Counted from the stretch's first letter, positions 8,818 to 17,537 are shown. The stretch is 64,000 nt of DNA from CAZCSK01 sp964501265 (GCA_964501265.1 CAZCSK010000007.1:7880-71879), one strand, 5' to 3'. Numbers and translations are program-made. Notes: generated from the letters alone by a model not told the origin.

Positions 8818-9324
8818 ATGATGAGCCTTGTTCGGAAGTTCGACCGGCGCGTGATTGACTTCACACGTCGTAGAAGTTTGCTCATTCTGCGTCTTTGCCT
8901 AGGTCTAGTTTTCTTGTGGTTCGGGGGTTTGAAGATTGCGGGCGTTAGCCCCATTGCCGGCTATGTCGTTCGCGCTCTTCCATTCCTGCCCGCGCGTGTT
9001 GCGATTGTGTCGACGGGACTGCTTGAGATCGTGATCGCTTTGGGCTTGCTGACGGGCTATGCGATCCGAGTGACTCTGGCGTTGTTCTTCATGCAGATGC
9101 TCGGCACCTTTTCGACGATCATAGTGAACCCGGAACTGGTGTTCCTGAAGAACAATCCGCTGCTCTTGACGGACTTCGGCGAGTTCCTTGTGAAGAATCT
9201 TGTTTTTATCGCAGCCGGCCTCGCCATTGTCGGTACGGTCCCTAAGGCGAGCGACCAGGAATCGATCCCAGAACTGCTAACAAGAAAGGCTCCAGGCCAG
9301 ATTCCGGCCAACCCGAAGCCCTAG
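8818..9324 (+). CDS. DoxX-like small membrane protein
   Basis: About 168 residues with four predicted membrane helices (LRLCLGLVFLWFGGLKI; the ARVAIVSTGLLEIVIALGLL region; VTLALFFMQMLGTF; the NLVFIAAGLAIVGTV region). The layout and the FLWFGGLKI motif fit the DoxX/DUF417 group, whose members are often linked to redox metabolism, with no role provable here. The start is placed at the ATG at 8818 preceded by GACGAGAAG; TTG at 8782 is possible. The stop codon overlaps the convergent GMC oxidase stop by four bases (CTAG). Confidence 0.7.
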   Translation: MMSLVRKFDRRVIDFTRRRSLLILRLCLGLVFLWFGGLKIAGVSPIAGYVVRALPFLPARVAIVSTGLLEIVIALGLLTGYAIRVTLALFFMQMLGTFSTIIVNPELVFLKNNPLLLTDFGEFLVKNLVFIAAGLAIVGTVPKASDQESIPELLTRKAPGQIPANPKP

Positions 9325-11213
9325 CCGATCAACTTGGCGATTCGGCCCGCGGCGCGATTGGCGATTCCGTAGATCGTCAGCATCGGATTGATACCGGATG
9401 CGGTTGGGAAGTTTGACGCATCGGCAACGAATAAGCCCTTGACCTCGTGGCTTTCGTTGTTCCCGTCGACGACGGATGATGACGGATCTATTCCCATCGC
9501 GCAAGAACCCATCTGATGGTACGAAAAAAGCGTTACGCGGCCCCCGGTGTAGCCCGCACGGCGGGTGCGGTCGGCCCAATCTTCACGATCGGCCGGCTTG
9601 CCGGTTTTGTAATGAATGAAAGCCGGGTGTGCGGAAAAGACTTCCTTCGCGCCCGCGGCTTCCAGCACCTTTCCGGCGGCAACCACTCCATCAGCAAGTC
9701 TGCGTTCGTCATCCGGCCCCAGTTTGTAATCGATGCGCGGGCGGCCATCTTTGCCGATCTTGACGCGACCCGAGGACTCGTCGCGGGGCAGCGCCGCGAC
9801 GAGTGAGATCTTTGGGTAGTTATCCATGAGCGTTCGATGTTGATTTGCCGAAGCCCAGGGAAGGGCCGTCGATCCGGCCCCAGGATGAACGGGGACAGTC
9901 TCAAAAATCGGTCCGTAGGGATCGTCGGGACCCTTCAGCTCGTTGGAATAGCGCGCCTGCGTTGTGCCCTCCCACATATGAACGTCTTCGTCGAAGATCC
10001 CAAACGCGGCAGTCGCAGGATGAAGATGCAGGTTGTAGCCGACTCGTCCACCAAGTCCCGATCTCAGCAACAAGGCCGGAGATTCGATCGAACCGCCCGC
10101 AACCACGACTGCCTTTGCGTCGATGGTCAGCGAGTGCCTTCCGACTCGAGCTTGCACGCCGGTCGCGCGTCCGTTGGCAATCGTTACGACATCAACGTGC
10201 GCTCCAGTGACAATCTTTGCCCCGGCCTCGGCCGCGTCCTCCAAATAAGTGCGCATGGAAGACTGCTTGGCGCCGAGCCTGCACCCAAATCCGCAGTAAC
10301 CACATTGGGCGTCCTGGGAACACCCCACCACGTTGCGGGGCATGGCATCGACATGCCAGCCAAGCTGTCTGAGTCCCTCCGCCATCAATTCGTCGCGCTT
10401 GCCGGCGGTTCCCGAATCAGTGTTGACGCCGAGGCGCTTGCTCGCCTCGGCTGTTGAGTCTTCCAGTTCGCCGGATGCAAACGCGTGGATACCCGAAATG
10501 CGCGTCCATTCATCAAGGAGCGACTTCGGAGCGGGAAACGAAGTTGTGTAGTTCACGACGGTTCCGCCTCCAAGGGTCGACCCGGCGAGGATGCGGCAAC
10601 CCAGGTCGGAGGTAGCAAGCGTCATTCCATATAGATATAGCTCGCGTGTGGCGTCCTGCTCACGGTGATGGAAGTCAGACTCGGAGCGGTAGCCGCCCAT
10701 CTCGAGAACGACGACGTCGAAACCAGCTTCGGAGAGACGGCCAGCAACGCACCCACCGCCTGCGCCCGATCCGACGACCACGACATCGCATTTGATGGTT
10801 GTGTCTTCCGTTACTTCCAGCGGCTGAAGCCGCTTGGGCTCGGCGGGCGCCTCCCCTAAGGGTCCCGCGTAACCGATCCCCGAATATTGGCGTGGGTCCG
10901 AGTAATGGGAGGCAAGAGCCAACGTGATCACGGCGCCCGCGAGGCGCCTTTTGATGGCGAGCGGACTTTGTTGCCATCTCTGTAACAAACGTTCCGCCTC
11001 TTCCGCCCGTAGAGTTGATACGGGTCGCGCGCGGCCGGAAAGCACCAGGGCCCCAAGGCGTGTGTCAAGCGCTTTGACTGTTGTGTTCAATTGGCGCCGG
11101 TCGGCCTCGGAGGCGATCAAGGCAATCGTGTCGAGCATGCCTTGCGCAACTTCGGGATTGCAGGGGCGGCCGAGGACGCCCGCGGCCAATGAGGCTAAAA
11201 CGGGCTTTGTCAT
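9321..11213 (-). CDS. GMC-family long-chain alcohol oxidase/dehydrogenase
   Basis: A 630-residue flavoprotein of the glucose-methanol-choline oxidoreductase family, closest in layout to long-chain fatty-alcohol oxidases. The N-terminal 120 residues form a helical extension. The FAD-binding motif VVVGSGAGGG follows near residue 143, then AGSTLGGGTVVN, a cysteine-rich segment near 298 (CSQDAQCGYCGFGC), and the C-terminal active-site region YHQMGSCAMG near 565 with NPMLTIYGIA at the end. It lies 59 bases after fabI on the same strand, with a hairpin between, so it may be read from the fatty-acid operon; a role in fatty alcohol or sterol oxidation is an inference. Confidence 0.85.
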   Translation of the reverse strand: MTKPVLASLAAGVLGRPCNPEVAQGMLDTIALIASEADRRQLNTTVKALDTRLGALVLSGRARPVSTLRAEEAERLLQRWQQSPLAIKRRLAGAVITLALASHYSDPRQYSGIGYAGPLGEAPAEPKRLQPLEVTEDTTIKCDVVVVGSGAGGGCVAGRLSEAGFDVVVLEMGGYRSESDFHHREQDATRELYLYGMTLATSDLGCRILAGSTLGGGTVVNYTTSFPAPKSLLDEWTRISGIHAFASGELEDSTAEASKRLGVNTDSGTAGKRDELMAEGLRQLGWHVDAMPRNVVGCSQDAQCGYCGFGCRLGAKQSSMRTYLEDAAEAGAKIVTGAHVDVVTIANGRATGVQARVGRHSLTIDAKAVVVAGGSIESPALLLRSGLGGRVGYNLHLHPATAAFGIFDEDVHMWEGTTQARYSNELKGPDDPYGPIFETVPVHPGAGSTALPWASANQHRTLMDNYPKISLVAALPRDESSGRVKIGKDGRPRIDYKLGPDDERRLADGVVAAGKVLEAAGAKEVFSAHPAFIHYKTGKPADREDWADRTRRAGYTGGRVTLFSYHQMGSCAMGIDPSSSVVDGNNESHEVKGLFVADASNFPTASGINPMLTIYGIANRAAGRIAKLIG

Positions 11214-11242
11214 GCGTGAAGCCTAACGCGAGTGATCCGACC

Positions 11243-11265
11243 GGGACCCTTTTCGCGCGGGTCCC
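11243..11265 (-). terminator. Hairpin between fabI and the GMC oxidase gene
   Basis: Perfect 7-bp inverted repeat GGGACCC/GGGTCCC with a 9-base loop in the 59-base gap between the two genes. On the minus strand no T-run follows, so it could limit read-through or stabilise an mRNA end instead of terminating fully. Confidence 0.4.
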
Positions 11266-11272
11266 TCAACTT

Positions 11273-12061
11273 TTAGTCGGGCGTCTCGATCATCTTGGTC
11301 CCCATGGCATGGAACCCGCCATCGACATGCACGATCTCGCCGGTTATGCCGGATGCCCAATCTGATAGGAGGAAGGCAACCGCCCTCCCAACTGGGTCGG
11401 GATCGTCGGTATTCCATCCAAGCGGCGCGCGCCCTTCCCAAGCCGATGCCAAGGCGTCGAATCCCGGTATCCCCTTGGCGGCGGTTGTGCGAATTGGGCC
11501 CGCTGAAACCGAGTTCACGCGGATCTGATAAGTGCCAAGATCACGCGCGAGGTAGCGGGTTATCGACTCAAGGGCGGCCTTGCTTACACCCATCCAGTCG
11601 TAAACAGGCCATGCGACAGAGGCATCGAAGTCGAGACTGACAATCGCTCCTCCCTTAAGTTTCATGAGAGGGAGCATTTTCTCAGCGATCGACTTAAGTG
11701 AGTATGCGGACGTTTTGAAAGCGGTGGCCACGCTCTCCCAGGGAGCGGCCAGAAAATTACCACCCAGCGCGTCAGGTGGGGCGTATGCAATGCCGTGGAG
11801 GAATCCATCGAGTGAACCCCAGCGCTTCCCTAGTTCATTGGCTACTGCCTGAATTTGAGTTTCATCAGTCGCATCCATCTCAAGGACGTCGGGTACCTCC
11901 GGAAGCCTTTTGGCGACCATCTCGGTTAAGGCCATTGCCTTGCCCACCCCGGTTAGAACCAGAGTTGCACCTTGCTCTTGAGCGATCTTGGCCGCGCTCC
12001 ATGCAATCGACTGAGTGGTTAGGACGCCAGTGAAAAGCAGTTTTTTGCCATCGAGCAGCAT
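11273..12061 (-). CDS. fabI: Enoyl-ACP reductase (InhA/FabI type)
   Basis: A 262-residue short-chain-dehydrogenase-fold enzyme that performs the last reduction of each fatty-acid elongation cycle in the cytosol, using NADH. The N-terminal nucleotide site reads GKKLLFTGVLTTQSIAW, close to InhA. The catalytic segment is LDFDASVAWPVYDWMGVSK, with the Tyr and Lys of the Y-x6-K motif, followed by SAGPIRT, which contacts the substrate loop. It is the last dedicated FAS-II gene of the minus-strand operon, 6 bases after acpS. Length and motifs are normal for the family. Confidence 0.93.
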   Translation of the reverse strand: MLLDGKKLLFTGVLTTQSIAWSAAKIAQEQGATLVLTGVGKAMALTEMVAKRLPEVPDVLEMDATDETQIQAVANELGKRWGSLDGFLHGIAYAPPDALGGNFLAAPWESVATAFKTSAYSLKSIAEKMLPLMKLKGGAIVSLDFDASVAWPVYDWMGVSKAALESITRYLARDLGTYQIRVNSVSAGPIRTTAAKGIPGFDALASAWEGRAPLGWNTDDPDPVGRAVAFLLSDWASGITGEIVHVDGGFHAMGTKMIETPD

Positions 12062-12067
12062 CGAAAG

Positions 12068-12451
12068 TTAAGGCGCCACTGAGGCATTAGTAGATTCATC
12101 TGCGATCACAACTGCTGCGATCGCCATGCCCCCGTCGTGCGAAATGGTCAGCGCCGGCGCAACGTCGCCGGCGAGTTCGCGGGCTCGGCCGGAGAGTTTC
12201 AGTTTGGGGGCTCCGCCACTTGAGACGACTTCGATATCGGTCCACGACACCTTCGGCCATCCTGATCCGAGCGCCTTGAAAACCGCCTCTTTGGCGGCGA
12301 AGCGACCCGCCAGGTGCTCGCTCGGCAGAGCCCGCTCTGCCGCGTACATGCGTTCGCCGGCCGTGAACACGCGATCCGCAAGTCGCGGCCAGCGCTCCAG
12401 TGCCTGTTCCAATCTTGAAACCAAAACTATGTCGACGCCGAGCCGGATCAT
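12068..12451 (-). CDS. acpS: Holo-ACP synthase
   Basis: A 127-residue 4'-phosphopantetheinyl transferase of the AcpS type, which converts apo-ACP to holo-ACP. Signature motifs are GVDIVLVSRLEQAL at the N-terminus (with the metal-binding Asp) and RFAAKEAVFKALG in the middle (with the conserved Glu and Lys). It overlaps the end of fabF by four bases (ATGA), so translation is coupled, and its substrate AcpP is encoded two genes upstream. Confidence 0.93.
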   Translation of the reverse strand: MIRLGVDIVLVSRLEQALERWPRLADRVFTAGERMYAAERALPSEHLAGRFAAKEAVFKALGSGWPKVSWTDIEVVSSGGAPKLKLSGRARELAGDVAPALTISHDGGMAIAAVVIADESTNASVAP

Positions 12452-13686
12452 GAAGCGTTCGCCTTTCCCAAGACAATCGTTGCGTTATGCCCGCCGAACC
12501 CGAACGAGTTCGTGAGTGCAAGATCGAAAGTTGCTGTCCGCGCTTTGTTGGGAACGACGTCCAGGTCGCATTCGGGATCGGGGTCTTCGTAGTTGATGGT
12601 GGGAGGCAGCAGTTGGTGGACGAGAGCCAGCGTTGTGGCCGCGGCCTCTGTCGATCCCGCGGCACCCAGCATGTGTCCGGTCATCGACTTTGTCGAAGAC
12701 ACCGGCGGGGGATCGGCGCCGAAAACTTTTCGAATCGCCTTCGTCTCGGCAATGTCACCCAGGGGAGTGGACGTTCCATGAGCGTTGATGTATCCGACCT
12801 CCGAGGCCGCCAGTTCTGAGTCGGCCAGCGCTGCAGTCATTGCGGCTGCGGCCCCGGCTCCTTCGGGGTGGGGAGCGACCAAGTGGTGGGCGTCGGAAGA
12901 CAGCCCATAACCGAGGATCTCCGCCTGGATGCGCGCGCCTCGGCCCTCAGCGATGTCCATGGCTTCGAGGACCAACACGGTAGCGCCTTCGCTGAAAACG
13001 AATCCGTCGCGGCCCACATCGAACGGTCTCGAAGCGCGCTGCGGCTCGTCGTTTCTAGTCGAGAGAGCTCGGGCTGAACAAAACGATGCGAGTGAAAGTG
13101 GCGTAAGAGCCGCCTCGGTTCCGCCGGCCAGCACCACGTCAGCAGCACCGGACCTGATCAGATCGATCGCCCGCGCGATTGCATGCCCGCTTGAAGCGCA
13201 CGCCGTGACCGTGCATTCGTTCGGCCCGGTGAAGCCGAACTCGATGGCTATCGATCCGGCCGCGGCATTGGGAATCATCATCGCGATCAAAGATGGGCTC
13301 ACGAAGCGGGGGCCGCGCTCAAGCATTAATCGGTATTCCTCTTCGAAGAGCGCAATCCCCCCGATGCCTGTGCCGATCACGACCCCGACCCTTGCGGGGT
13401 CGGGGTCGGATGGGCTTAAACCCGCGTCCTTGAGCGCCAGAGCCGAGGCGGCGTAGGCGAGTTGCGAGAAGCGATCCATCCGTCTCGCGCGCTTTGCATC
13501 GAGGTAGTCGGTGACCTTAAAATCAACCTCTCCTGCGATCTTTGACGGATAGTCAGTCGAGTCAAAGCGCGTTAGGGGGCCGATGCCCGAACGGCCTTCG
13601 GTGAGCGAAGACCAGAAGGCATCTTTACCTGACCCCACCGGCGTTACTGGGCCGATGCCGGTTATGGCGATTTTGCGTTTAGACAC
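12448..13686 (-). CDS. fabF: 3-oxoacyl-ACP synthase II
   Basis: A 412-residue condensing enzyme (KAS II) that elongates acyl-ACP with malonyl-ACP. The active-site Cys lies in VTACASSGHAIA; the two His lie in NAHGTSTPLGD and TGHMLGAAGS; the C-terminal FGFGGHNATIV is also typical. The start is set at GTG 13686 (SKRKIAITGIGPVTPVG), which overlaps the acpP stop by 8 bases; an in-frame ATG at 13716 would add ten residues lying within acpP. It sits between acpP and acpS, as expected for a FAS-II operon. Confidence 0.93.
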   Translation of the reverse strand: MSKRKIAITGIGPVTPVGSGKDAFWSSLTEGRSGIGPLTRFDSTDYPSKIAGEVDFKVTDYLDAKRARRMDRFSQLAYAASALALKDAGLSPSDPDPARVGVVIGTGIGGIALFEEEYRLMLERGPRFVSPSLIAMMIPNAAAGSIAIEFGFTGPNECTVTACASSGHAIARAIDLIRSGAADVVLAGGTEAALTPLSLASFCSARALSTRNDEPQRASRPFDVGRDGFVFSEGATVLVLEAMDIAEGRGARIQAEILGYGLSSDAHHLVAPHPEGAGAAAAMTAALADSELAASEVGYINAHGTSTPLGDIAETKAIRKVFGADPPPVSSTKSMTGHMLGAAGSTEAAATTLALVHQLLPPTINYEDPDPECDLDVVPNKARTATFDLALTNSFGFGGHNATIVLGKANAS

Positions 13687-13930
13687 TGGCTGTGACTTTG
13701 CCGGACAGAAGCTCAACTGCTTCGGAAACGGTAGTGACGTTCTCCATCTCTTTGTCTGATACTTCGATGCTGAAGCGCTCTTCGATCGCCATGACCACGG
13801 TCATGAGATCGATCGAGTCGAGGCCGAGATCCTCGAAGAGATTTGCTTCCGGCTTTACTTTTTCAGCCTCAACTTTGATTTTACCGACCAGCACCTCACG
13901 CAGTGCGTCGAAGATTTCCTGATTTGCCAT
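13679..13930 (-). CDS. acpP: Acyl carrier protein
   Basis: An 83-residue acidic carrier protein. The phosphopantetheine attachment Ser is in DLGLDSIDLMTVVMAIEE; the usual DSLD is DSID here. The ATG at 13930 is preceded by a clear ribosome-binding site (GGAAGGGAGC), which rules out the longer in-frame form starting at 13969. The 63-base gap before this gene is the largest inside the operon and may give extra mRNA ends or an internal promoter, in line with the high ACP demand of cells (inference). Confidence 0.95.
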   Translation of the reverse strand: MANQEIFDALREVLVGKIKVEAEKVKPEANLFEDLGLDSIDLMTVVMAIEERFSIEVSDKEMENVTTVSEAVELLSGKVTASV

Positions 13931-13993
13931 GTCTTGCTCCCTTCCTTGCCTTGGTTGTTTGTCTAACAACTTGAACGAACGTTTTGACCGCGC

Positions 13994-14716
13994 CTAAGAA
14001 AGGCCGCCGTCGATTGAGATCACTTGTCCTGTGAGGTACGAAGAGCGAGCGCAGAAGCGCACTGCTTCGGCGACCTCCTCTGCCGATGCGGGCCGCTTTA
14101 GGCCGATCCGCTCGATGAGGGCCACTCGCTGGGGCTCGGTTAGTTCGCCAGTCAACTCGGTCTCCACGTAACCCGGTGCCACGACGTTAGCGGTGATTCC
14201 GTGATTTGCGACCTCACGCGCAAGAGCCTTCGTAAAGCCAATCAAGCCCGCTTTGGCGGCCGCATAATTCGCCTGCGCGGGGTTGCCCTGCGACCCGACC
14301 ACTGACCCGATCGTAATCACTCTGCCCCACCGTGCCTTGAGCATCGAAGGGATAGCTCGCTTCGTCACTCGGAACGCCCCGGTCAAGTTCGTCTCTATAA
14401 CATCGGACCAATCCTTCTCGGACATGCGTATCAAAAGCCGGTCTTTGGTGATGCCCGCGTTGTTAACGAGTATTTCGACGGCCCCAAGCGAGTGCTCGAC
14501 CTCGTCGAAACAAGCTGCGACACTCTCGGGATCGGTGATGTCGATATGTACGACTGATGCGCCCTTGCAACTTGTCGCAACCTGCAGCGCTCCATCCTTG
14601 TCCTGGCGATATCCGATGGCAACCAGCGCCCCTTCTTCGGCTAGCGCGATTGCAGACGCGCGCCCGATGCCGCGGCTGGCGCCCGTCACAAACGCCACGC
14701 GTCCATCAAGACTCAC
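13994..14716 (-). CDS. fabG: 3-oxoacyl-ACP reductase
   Basis: A 240-residue short-chain dehydrogenase that reduces 3-oxoacyl-ACP with NADPH. It has the cofactor motif TGASRGIG (residues about 11-18), NNAG, and the catalytic Ser-Tyr-Lys set in IGSVVGSQGNPAQANYAAAK, with the family hallmark LTGQVISIDGG at the end. Overlap of four bases with fabH upstream points to coupled translation. Confidence 0.92.
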   Translation of the reverse strand: MSLDGRVAFVTGASRGIGRASAIALAEEGALVAIGYRQDKDGALQVATSCKGASVVHIDITDPESVAACFDEVEHSLGAVEILVNNAGITKDRLLIRMSEKDWSDVIETNLTGAFRVTKRAIPSMLKARWGRVITIGSVVGSQGNPAQANYAAAKAGLIGFTKALAREVANHGITANVVAPGYVETELTGELTEPQRVALIERIGLKRPASAEEVAEAVRFCARSSYLTGQVISIDGGLS

Positions 14717-15729
14717 AGGCTGGCCCCGACCCCCGCGGAAACGGTCTCTTGCAGGGTCCCTAGCTCACGGGTTAGCGACCAGTCCATTGCTGCGCCCCCC
14801 CAGGTAAAGCCGGCCCCGAAGGCCAGCAGCAGCAGACGGTCGCCATCCTTCAGTCTGCCGACCTCGACCGCCTCTGATAGTGCCAACGGAATCGAAGCGG
14901 CCGAAGTGTTGCCATAGCGTTCCAGATTCATGAAAACCTTTTCGTCGGGGATTCCTAAGGTTGTGCTGACTTCATCGATGATCCGCCGGTTGGCCTGGTG
15001 CGCGATCATGAGATCGAATCCATCCGCACCCAAGGTGGCGCCCAATTTGCTCATCGCTCTGACCGCGCTTCTATAAACCTCGCGTCCTGCCATGCTGATG
15101 CAGTGTTGATGGTTGGCAATGGTCTCGGCAGTCTGTGGAGTCCGGCTTCCCCCGGCTTGGATGAAGATGTTCTCGGCCCCCGAACCGTCTGACCCGAGTT
15201 CGAATTGAATCGGTGATGCGGAAGCAACATTTTCGACGACGGCCGCGCCGGCTCCGTCGCCAAAGAGCGGACTCGTAACGGCATCGTCGAGGTTAAGGAA
15301 GGGGCTAAGCACCTCGACTCCGATAACTAGCGCGCGATTAAACAGGCCCCCCTCGATCATCTTTGAGGCGATGGCAAGCGAATAGACGAAACCGGAGCAA
15401 GCTGCGCCGACGTCGAATGCAGTCGCGGGTGCACCGAGTTCGTTCTGGATGACGCACGCGGTCGCCGGGAATTGATAATCGGGAGTGACTGTGGCGACGA
15501 TAATGAGGTCAACGTCGGTTGCGTCCACCCCTCGATTCGCGAGAGCGACCTTGGCAGCGGCGGTACCCAGAGTGGACGACGATTCATTGCTCGCTGCCCA
15601 CCGGCGTTCCTTGATGCCCGTCCGAGACTCGATCCATTCGGGCTCGACGCCGAGCCTCGCGCCGATTTCGGCGTTGGTTACGATTCGCTCGGGAACCGCC
15701 CTTCCAATGGCGGTGATCGCTGCGGGCAT
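14713..15729 (-). CDS. fabH: 3-oxoacyl-ACP synthase III
   Basis: A 338-residue KAS III that starts fatty-acid synthesis by condensing an acyl-CoA primer with malonyl-ACP. Catalytic triad: Cys in DVGAACSGFVYSLAIA, His in MIAHQANRRI, Asn in RYGNTSAASIPLAL. The N-terminal SRTGIKERRWA loop is also typical. The gene abuts the biotinyl-like gene with no gap (its ATG at 15729 directly follows the stop). The primer (straight or branched acyl-CoA) cannot be read from sequence. Confidence 0.93.
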   Translation of the reverse strand: MPAAITAIGRAVPERIVTNAEIGARLGVEPEWIESRTGIKERRWAASNESSSTLGTAAAKVALANRGVDATDVDLIIVATVTPDYQFPATACVIQNELGAPATAFDVGAACSGFVYSLAIASKMIEGGLFNRALVIGVEVLSPFLNLDDAVTSPLFGDGAGAAVVENVASASPIQFELGSDGSGAENIFIQAGGSRTPQTAETIANHQHCISMAGREVYRSAVRAMSKLGATLGADGFDLMIAHQANRRIIDEVSTTLGIPDEKVFMNLERYGNTSAASIPLALSEAVEVGRLKDGDRLLLLAFGAGFTWGGAAMDWSLTRELGTLQETVSAGVGASL

Positions 15730-16047
15730 CTACAACTGCCTGAGCCACATCACGGGCTCACCAGATTGAACGTGGACACCGTCGCGGACCAAAAAGCCCA
15801 TGACCCATCCGGCAAACGGTGACTGTACCGGGACCATATCGCCGTTCGTACCTTTTATGTGACCCATGATCTGGCCTTGGACTGCATACTCGCCCTCGGC
15901 CGTGTAGTGACTCGAAGGCGCGATGCGAAATCTTCCCTCACACGGCGCCACGACGACGCGTTCGTCTAGCGACCAGGTGTGATCTGCGGCCTCGCAAGCC
16001 GAGTCGTGCCAGAGCGTGGCCGTTGATTTACCGAGACTGGTCGTCAC
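15730..16047 (-). CDS. Biotinyl/lipoyl-like domain protein lacking the acceptor lysine
   Basis: A 105-residue protein with the two-hammerhead barrel pattern of biotin carboxyl carrier proteins: VVVAPCEGRFRIAPS near residues 31-45, EGEYAVQGQIMGHI near 51-64, and VQSPFAGWVMGFLVRDGVHV near 74-93, then SGEPVMWLR. At the place where AccB has AMKM, this protein reads TNGD, so the lysine that takes biotin or lipoate is missing. It is locked into the FAS-II operon: its GTG start overlaps fabD by four bases (GTGA) and its stop abuts fabH. It may be a structural or regulatory relative of AccB. Start and frame are secure; function is unknown. Confidence 0.75.
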   Translation of the reverse strand: MTTSLGKSTATLWHDSACEAADHTWSLDERVVVAPCEGRFRIAPSSHYTAEGEYAVQGQIMGHIKGTNGDMVPVQSPFAGWVMGFLVRDGVHVQSGEPVMWLRQL

Positions 16048-16952
16048 TTGACAGCTCCTGCCATTGCGAGTTCGTCGGCGCCCTCATCGCCGGAAACTGA
16101 ATCGACATGAGCATTCGGTAGCGTCCTGCGCACAAGACCACGCAGCGCTCGTCCGGGCCCGGCCTCTATAAAGGTGGTGATGCCGCCCTCGCCCATCGCG
16201 CTCAACGTGTCGGCGAAGCGCACCCGTGACAAGAGACCGTCACCAAGAAGCTGGCGAATTTCGGCCGGATCATCATGCGATGCAGCGTCTACGGCGGAGT
16301 AGAAGGCGCAAGTCGGCGACGAGATCGGCGTCTTGTCGAGGACCTTGGAGATCTTTGCAGCAGCGGACTCCATCAAAGGAGAGTGCGCCGCAACCGGAAC
16401 TTCCAGCCGAACGACTCTGCCTGCGCCCGCCTGCACGCACTGGCTCGCGGCCCTAGTGAGCCCTTTGTCAGTACCTGAGATCACGGTTTGATCGGCGGCG
16501 TTCACGTTGGCGACCCAAACATCGCCGATCTCGGCGCAAATATCGGAAACAGTGGTTTCATCGAGCCCGATGATGGCTGCCATTCCACCGGGATGCCGGC
16601 GGCCGGCTTCGGCCATCGCTTTGCCGCGAACGTCGACAAGCCGGAGGGCCTCTTCGAATTCGATCGATCCACCGATGACGAGAGCGGCAAATTCGCCAAG
16701 GCTGTGCCCGACGACTGCGTCGGGTGCCAAGCCCCGGTCGGCAAGCGCCTTGCCTACTGCCACGCAAGTGGTGAAGATGGCGGGCTGAAGCAGGCCAATT
16801 GGCCAATGCTTGGTGTCGTCGGAGGCGCAGAGTTTGTACAGGTCAGCATCGAGGATCTTTTCTGCGCTTGAGAATAGATCCGCTGCCTTGCTCAAATCCT
16901 TGGCCATTCCGGCGCGCTGAGCGCCTTGGCCCGGAAACATCCATGCAGTCAT
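16044..16952 (-). CDS. fabD: Malonyl-CoA:ACP transacylase
   Basis: A 302-residue enzyme that loads malonyl units onto ACP. N-terminal FPGQGAQRAGMAKDL, nucleophile Ser in VVGHSLGEFAALV, and His in VPVAAHSPLM are all present. The ATG overlaps the stop of the upstream ECF sigma-factor gene (ATGA), and its own stop overlaps the biotinyl-like gene. In actinobacteria fabD is usually the first FAS-II gene, controlled by the TetR-like FasR; here a TetR gene is divergent from the operon head. Confidence 0.93.
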   Translation of the reverse strand: MTAWMFPGQGAQRAGMAKDLSKAADLFSSAEKILDADLYKLCASDDTKHWPIGLLQPAIFTTCVAVGKALADRGLAPDAVVGHSLGEFAALVIGGSIEFEEALRLVDVRGKAMAEAGRRHPGGMAAIIGLDETTVSDICAEIGDVWVANVNAADQTVISGTDKGLTRAASQCVQAGAGRVVRLEVPVAAHSPLMESAAAKISKVLDKTPISSPTCAFYSAVDAASHDDPAEIRQLLGDGLLSRVRFADTLSAMGEGGITTFIEAGPGRALRGLVRRTLPNAHVDSVSGDEGADELAMAGAVK

Positions 16953-17485
16953 GAGACCTTCTTTCTTAGGGTGGCGAGGGTTCGGTGGATGAGGACGCGG
17001 GCGGAATTTTCGGTGCGCCCAAGCGCCCGAGCAACTTCGGCGTGCGGCAGCTCCTCGACGAATCGCAGAAGCAGAGCGCGCCGTTGTTCGTCGGGAAGAC
17101 GGTTGATGGCGTCGGTCAATCTCTTGAGGTTGAGTTCGTCGGCCAAGCCCTCGTCGACGTAGTCTTCGGTATCGGCCTGCTGGATTTCGGCCTCTTCTAT
17201 GGAGATGGTGGCCACGAACTTGCGACGCTGGTGGTTGGCGCTCGCATTTCGTGCGGAGTTGAAGAGCCAGGCTTCCAGCGCAGGTGCCCCGACCTCTTTG
17301 GGTTCGAGATGCCGCAGAGCCTGTGCGAACACGTGGGCGGCGATGTCCTCGGCGTCATGGTGATTGCCGATGCGGCGCTGGATGTAGGACTTGACCGGCT
17401 TGATATACCTGGAGTAAACTTCGTGGAACGCCGATTCGCTCCATGCGGCTGCGCGCCGAACAGGCTCTTTGGCTGGATTGTCCAC
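16949..17485 (-). CDS. ECF-type RNA polymerase sigma factor
   Basis: A 178-residue sigma-70 family protein. Region 2 (residues about 18-65) reads FHEVYSRYIKPVKSYIQRR followed by DAEDIAAHVFAQAL; region 4 (about 120-175) reads LPDEQRRALLLRFVEELPHA, then EVARALGRTENSARVLIHRT. No anti-sigma factor gene is adjacent. It heads the FAS-II operon and overlaps fabD by four bases, so its synthesis is tied to lipid synthesis. The gap to the divergent TetR gene is only 52 bases, so both promoters share it. Confidence 0.88.
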   Translation of the reverse strand: MDNPAKEPVRRAAAWSESAFHEVYSRYIKPVKSYIQRRIGNHHDAEDIAAHVFAQALRHLEPKEVGAPALEAWLFNSARNASANHQRRKFVATISIEEAEIQQADTEDYVDEGLADELNLKRLTDAINRLPDEQRRALLLRFVEELPHAEVARALGRTENSARVLIHRTLATLRKKVS

Positions 17486-17515
17486 GTAGAGTAAGACACC
17501 GGGGAGGTCAGTTTG

Positions 17516-17525
17516 TTACCGGTTA
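17516..17525. promoter_or_regulatory. Candidate operator between sigma factor and TetR genes
   Basis: The 52-base divergent gap contains TTACCGGTTA, a near-palindrome centred on ACCGGT, with a further GGTTAC a few bases right (17531-17536). A TetR dimer site is expected in such a gap; assignment to this motif is a guess from symmetry. Confidence 0.3.
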
Positions 17526-17537
17526 CCCGAGGTTACT

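Noticed and set aside
13931..13969. Longer acyl carrier protein start
   Set aside because: The ATG at 13930 has a strong ribosome-binding site and gives the normal ACP length.
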